From Hermatobates lingyangjiaoensis (taxonomy: Eukaryota > Arthropoda > Insecta > Hemiptera > Hermatobatidae), in assembly GCA_026182355.1 (NCBI GenBank), contig JAPFBL010000003.1:3001001-3065000 (forward strand): a DNA stretch of 64,000 nucleotides, read 5' to 3'. Made by a program: the position numbers and the translations under genes. The notes under the pieces were generated by a model. That model did no database searches. It was given only the letters and a program-made list of their open reading frames with translations, and was not told where the DNA came from. This document shows positions 59,460 through 64,000 of this stretch, one piece after another; position 1 is the first letter of the stretch, and each line of letters begins with the position of its first letter.

Positions 59460-61520
59460 ATAGTGATCGTGAAAAAATGTTCCCGAGATTTTGACGGAAA
59501 TGCATGTTTGCAGATCCCAGAAGTCCATTTATGAAGTTTTTTCGATGATACCTGTGTATGTGTGGGTGGGTGCGTATATATCCAAAGTTTGTGGTCACGC
59601 TAGAGTCCAGAATCTTTGATGGATCAAACTGATATTTTACACAAAAAATGGCCTCATAGTGTAGATGTCCCCTATTGTTTGGGAGTAATCCCCTATTTTC
59701 ATGATGGGAAAGTCGCCTTTTTTGCTAAAAACCTGTTCTTAGACAACATTTTTACTATCAAAACTACTAAATCCAGAGTCTTGAAATGTTGGCTACATTA
59801 AGGCTACAAAAGCAATAAACGAAAAGTACCCTCAGATTTTCAAAAAAACAGAAATTTTTTTTTAATTTAATGTAAAAATTTTGATTTATGATATGATGGA
59901 TTTGTAACACAAAATGCTCTAATCAATCTATATGTTCCACTACTGAACAAAACTTAATATCAGATGTTCTTTTTTGTTTATGAATCATATTAACTATGGG
60001 CAATATTGAAGAGTGAGGAATGGACTCAAATACTACTCTAGTCTAATAGTTCACATCTATTATTTTCAAAAATTTCAAACATCCAGCTATAACAGTTTTA
60101 ACAAAAATAAGAATATATATTGATAAGTGGATCAATCAGTATCTGTACTACCTTCAGGATTGAAAGACTAATAAACCTCTCCCATTTAGACATTTATATT
60201 GTGCCTAAATGAGACATTATATATTATACACCCAAGAAGTTTGATATTAAGTTTACTTATAGTAAAGTTGAGTGTAGGCTACTCCAGATTTTTTATTTCT
60301 GCTTTAAACAATTTTTTTAGTTTTACTTCATCAATTGTTAGTTTCTATCTGTTTTTTTTATACCATCATGTTATTTTCCCTTTCTCTTTCACTAAGTTAT
60401 TTTGTATAGTAACCTTTCCTCTTCATCTCTTACTTTTCTTTCTTCATTAATTTTATTCTTTTTTATTAATCGGACACTTTTTTCTTAAAACATTACTTCA
60501 TTTGTTCGATTAGTCTCCTTATCTTTTGATGACAGTTGAACTAAAAATTGAGGCTCTAGATGAGTATATCTGTTGACCTATAATTCAATGACTGACGTAT
60601 ACAGACAAATCACTTGTTTGCCGTCAACCTTCGTACTGTAAGAATATGTTCCACTTCCTGCAACTCTTCAATTCAACAATCTATCCCTACCACAAACTCT
60701 TGGGAAGCCTCGCTTCATGGTTATAATGGACATCATTTCCATCTGTACTTAAATAGACCACTCTGAGAGTTTGAATTCTTTGCAATTTCTTTTATTGTAG
60801 AACTATTTTTCCCATTCCTATAACAAATTTCTTAACTTTTCCTTTCCAGTTGTCTATTTGATACACCCGTTTCATTGACATTTTCACCATTTGAACAGTG
60901 CTCCATAGTAAACATCATCAAGAAATTTCCCTGTGAAAAGTTAAACATTTCCACTCCACTCTTTTTTTTTGCACATCATTCCTTAATGTTGATGCCTGTG
61001 CGTACAATGGCTGCTTACCCACTTCATTCATATTGAAGTCCTACATATACAACAGTACCTTCAATATAATAGTTGTCATGTTCATTATTATAAGAAACCT
61101 GTTTTGAAGTCCAGTCAATACCCATTCACCAAAGTAGCGATCTCAAGACCGTGGATTCTACGTTAACGGTTTGAAATTTAAAATTTCCAAACAGAGATAC
61201 CCACATATTTAACAACAGTCACATTGAAGTAGCCACACCCATCTTCGTATTGATTTCTAGAAACCTAGAAAGAATCCTATTGATTAAACCTTTTCCAATA
61301 CTACTTTTTTTCCTATTTTCCACAAACAGTTTAATTCTATACATTCGTTTTATTCTTCTACCTACTTATTCTTCTATTTTGTTCAAGTTTCCATCTATTG
61401 AGTACAGTCAATATCAAATCTTAAAATGGAATTCTTTCTATATATTTCATAAACTTCCTTATATTCTAAAAGGCATGAAGCAATATGAACTTTCTTATGA
61501 ATCCAATCATATACATAATT
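59460..61520. other. Unassigned
   Basis: AT-rich; hydrophobic, phenylalanine-rich open frames here are compositional. No element recognised. Confidence 0.4.
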
Positions 61521-61523
61521 AAG

Positions 61524-61646
61524 AATAATGCATTTCATTTCCATCCTTAACAATAATGCATTTCATTTCCATCCTTAACAATAATGCATTTCATTTCCAT
61601 CCTTAACAATAATGCATTTAATTTCCATCCTTAGCAATAATGCATA
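61524..61646 (+). repeat. Tandem repeat, 28-bp unit, 4.4 copies
   Basis: Unit AATAATGCATTTCATTTCCA + TCCTTAAC. The first three copies are identical and the fourth has two substitutions, so the array is young. Confidence 0.95.
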
Positions 61647-62318
61647 CCTTATATCTCTTCAGACTATCTGTAATTCCCTTAATCACGACTACCCATTGTA
61701 TTGTTATTAGTAGAATGTTTTTTTTTGTGTTGGTTTCACTGATTTTCCTCAGTCAACTTAGCAGCGTACCCATTACCACCCACGCTGATTCCCATAGTCT
61801 CAAAATACTGCTGCTAATAGTACCACTATTAGAGCACTATTAGAGCAATATTCGAAAGTTTTTTCGAGTCACCTCAAAAGCTCTTAAGATAATTTGGTGC
61901 TATTATTAGGCACACTTAAGAATAGTACACCTAAATAGTCGTCAAACCAATGACGACGACAACCATCGTGATAGAAAAGGTTGTTGATCTGTTCTGGGAC
62001 TGAAGTCATGTCTAAATTCATACGAAAGTTTAAATTCGTACAATCCACAATAATATAAAAAATATTACACTCTGAGCATTTAAGTGGCAGATACAGTTAC
62101 AGATCGTACAGATAGTTTGAGGAGATATACAGTAGGTATTACTGTTATTATTATAGGAATTGTTACAGACAAAACTAACAACTTTATACCTACCTTGTTT
62201 CTTGCCTTTAGAAAGATTAGGAAGCTGTAAAGAAATATAGAAAAATACTTTTGTAAATAAAGGGTTTACAATAAAATAAAGAAAGATGCTTATAAAAAAA
62301 TAGAAAGGTAGGAAAGAG

Positions 62319-62528
62319 AGAATAGTGTGTAGGAAAAATCTTTGATAACAAAGTCTATATTATCTAACTTTACGGGACAATATCGAAAAAGTAGTCATGA
62401 AAAATATGTAGCACTACAATCCTACAGAATAGTGTGTAGGAAAAATTTTAGGTTAGGAGAAATTGTCCCAAGTTTACGGGACAATATCGAAAAAGTAGTC
62501 ATGAAAAATATGTATCACTACAATCCTT
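62319..62528 (+). repeat. Two-copy tandem repeat, 107-bp period
   Basis: AGAATAGTGTGTAGGAAAAA starts each unit (62319 and 62426), and TTTACGGGACAATATCGAAA through CACTACAATCCT ends each. The middle 30 bases differ between the units, pointing to gene conversion or a repeat of an older unit with a variable core. Confidence 0.85.
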
Positions 62529-63023
62529 GCTGGGTGTAGACCGCTGCAATCGCCTGGCTGGTACGACGTCACTGTCGATTTATCAGGGAAGAGACTATTA
62601 TCGAAGCAGTCACGAGCTCAAGTATAAAATCAGCTTATTTCAATTCATAATGGGTAGAAGAAATGGTGATCAAAAATTTTTAAAGTAGTTAAAGACAATG
62701 ACATAGAAAAGTGCATACAAAGAACTAACCCAACACACTTCTAAATTTCGACTCTCATCGTCATTCCATGTCGTAAAAGTAACTACAAGGTCTGCTATAT
62801 GAACAGTGCTGTTGTGAAGCAATATGTTGACTACTAACAACGAGACTCCATTAAATAAACTAAATAAAATAATTTAAACTATAAAACAGCAAAATACTAT
62901 GAAAAACAAAATGTCTCTTTGTATGTACAGTTTTTATTTTACTATAAGTTGTGAATATATGCATATATATAAGCCTAGTGTGTATGTAAAATCGGAAAGA
63001 CTATCCAAACTGGACCCAATACC

Positions 63024-63077
63024 AGTTCAAAATCGAAGGAGAGTATATATATGCATACTCTCCTTCGATTTTGAACT
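63024..63077. repeat. Perfect 22-bp inverted repeat, 10-nt spacer
   Basis: AGTTCAAAATCGAAGGAGAG + TA (63024-63045) and its exact complement (63056-63077), with TATATATGCA between them. (TA)n follows. It may be a very short foldback element inserted in TA-rich DNA. Confidence 0.9.
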
Positions 63078-63394
63078 TGTGTATGCATATATATATATTA
63101 TTAAAAATGATACCAAACTTATTCATACCTATTTCTTAACAAGCTTCTCAATTTGTCTAAATAACACTCTCTTTATTTCATTTACACAATAAAGTATTTC
63201 TCCTGTAGTTTCAAGTGATAAATTAATCTTAAGGGCGTGAGTAACTTTTTGGGCGAATTTTCTGATTTATTATATTGCAAACTGAAAACAGCAGGAATCG
63301 CTTTTCTTCAAGTTTAAGATGAGCTGGTCATTAATCCAGTGAACTGAGTGGCCTCGTGGTCCGAGTTGCTACTTATAAGGTTTTTTGGATGCTC

Positions 63395-64000
63395 TTGATG
63401 CAAATTAAAGAGGTTTAAAATTTTGTTACAATTTACAGCTTAAATATTTAAGACTGGCTTAGTTTTTTGGATTTATATAGCTTCTAAAATTCACATTTTA
63501 TGGCGGTTACTATTTTTATATTATTTTTGTATTTTTAACCAGCATATCTCCGGTTAATTTTGCGTTGTGTTTATCTTGCATATGTTTTTTGAGTACTCCA
63601 TCCATTAAGTGCACGGTTAGCCAGTCTTCTTGATAGAGTGGTGGTTGCCATACCAATATACGAGTGTTTTTAGGTTTCACAGTCCCCATTAGTACATGCA
63701 TACTCACTCTTATACTAGATTTGTCTCTTTTAAAGCGAAGCTTTTGACTTAGTTATTATTTTTTATATATAGGCTACTCACAGTAATATATACTTACACT
63801 CACACTACTCATAGATATATATAGGTTTTTATAGTAAGTATCAGTGTTACTTCTTCATTTAAGTTTATGCGACTGACATTGTTCCTTACAATGTCTTTTA
63901 ATACTCTTTCATCAATTTTGTGACGTTCCGAATACTGATTTTAGGGATAAACTTTATGTACTATTGTTTGTCTATGCTCATTAATTTCTTTCACAACTTC
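63395..64000 (-). pseudogene. Penelope-like element: RT C-terminal linker and GIY-YIG endonuclease, truncated by the window end
   Basis: Reading the minus strand from 64000: EVVKEINEHRQT, then KIDERVLKDIVRNN and LNEEVTLILTIKT (the linker after the PLE RT), then CTNGDCET-KHSYIGMATTTL plus SRRL (about 63640-63705), the GIY-YIG core with its preceding CxxGxC. After one frameshift come TVHLMDGVLKKHMQDKHNAK and LTGDMLVKNTKII, then another shift to ILEAI-IQKTKPVLN (the conserved C-terminal E and N region). This domain nicks target DNA for reverse transcription. At least two frameshifts and several stops make it dead. The RT would lie beyond the right edge. Confidence 0.85.

Noticed and set aside
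62735..62790. A seventh hammerhead-like motif on the minus strand (GAC...GTCGAAATTT)
   Set aside because: The stem can form, but the 5' core is absent and stem III is not palindromic.
63340..63380. tRNA-derived SINE head (GTGGCCTCGTGGTCCGAG)
   Set aside because: Resembles an A box, but no B box follows, and the segment overlaps the decayed PLE C-terminus.

Overview
This window looks like AT-rich animal (metazoan) nuclear DNA made almost entirely of repeats and decayed mobile elements. It has no operons and no bacterial-style genes. It carries long (TA)n, (CA)n/(TG)n and (TC)n/(AG)n microsatellites, GT-AG splice signals, and remnants of Penelope-like elements (PLEs), LINEs, pogo/Tigger, mariner, Tc1-like and hAT elements. 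The host is probably an invertebrate, perhaps a mollusc, but the sequence does not fix the species. No intact protein-coding gene was found. The best host-gene evidence is three short minus-strand exon candidates (about 42.0 kb, 5.1 kb and 1.4 kb).

The most striking content is six sequence-unrelated repeat families (A to F here), most arranged as head-to-head inverted repeats or hairpins beside (TA)n tracts. Each carries one RNA motif: HUGANRA-N-G-[stem II]-Y-GAA, then a tiny self-complementary stem III (for example AC/GU, ACG/CGU, AGA/UCU, ACA/UGU or AU/AU), then the H17 cleavage-site position and a short stem I. This is the architecture of the PLE-associated hammerhead ribozyme variants with diminished stem III, with one extra nucleotide before stem II. 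PLE protein remnants are in the same window: a reverse-transcriptase palm with YVDD at 12.15-12.5 kb, and a GIY-YIG endonuclease at 63.4-64.0 kb on the minus strand that runs off the window edge. One family C copy at 51.1 kb holds a 128-bp GTAAGT...TTGTAG intron that is precisely absent from both arms of the family C hairpin at 19.6-20.0 kb.

Layout: 1-5.2 kb, two exon candidates, the family A hairpin and a (TC)36 tract. 5.2-10.5 kb, mostly unassigned. 10.5-13.5 kb, family B repeats and a PLE reverse-transcriptase remnant. 14.6-18.7 kb, a Tigger-type MITE and a decayed pogo/Tigger transposase. 19.6-20.1 kb, the family C hairpin. 24.1-24.5 kb, a LINE reverse-transcriptase remnant. 27-31 kb, two degenerate tandem arrays, a possible Tc1 fragment and a LINE trace. 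33.3-34.1 kb, family E and B hairpins separated by (TA)n. 37.4-37.8 kb, a hAT MITE with a perfect 8-bp target duplication. 39-44.7 kb, LINE tail, family E, A and D repeats and the best exon. 46.6-48.2 kb, a duplicated repeat with a datable insertion and a LINE RNase H tail. 50.5-52.9 kb, five elements side by side (B, C with intron, F, C fragment, mariner foldback). 53-64 kb, a family A copy, tandem repeats and the PLE endonuclease.
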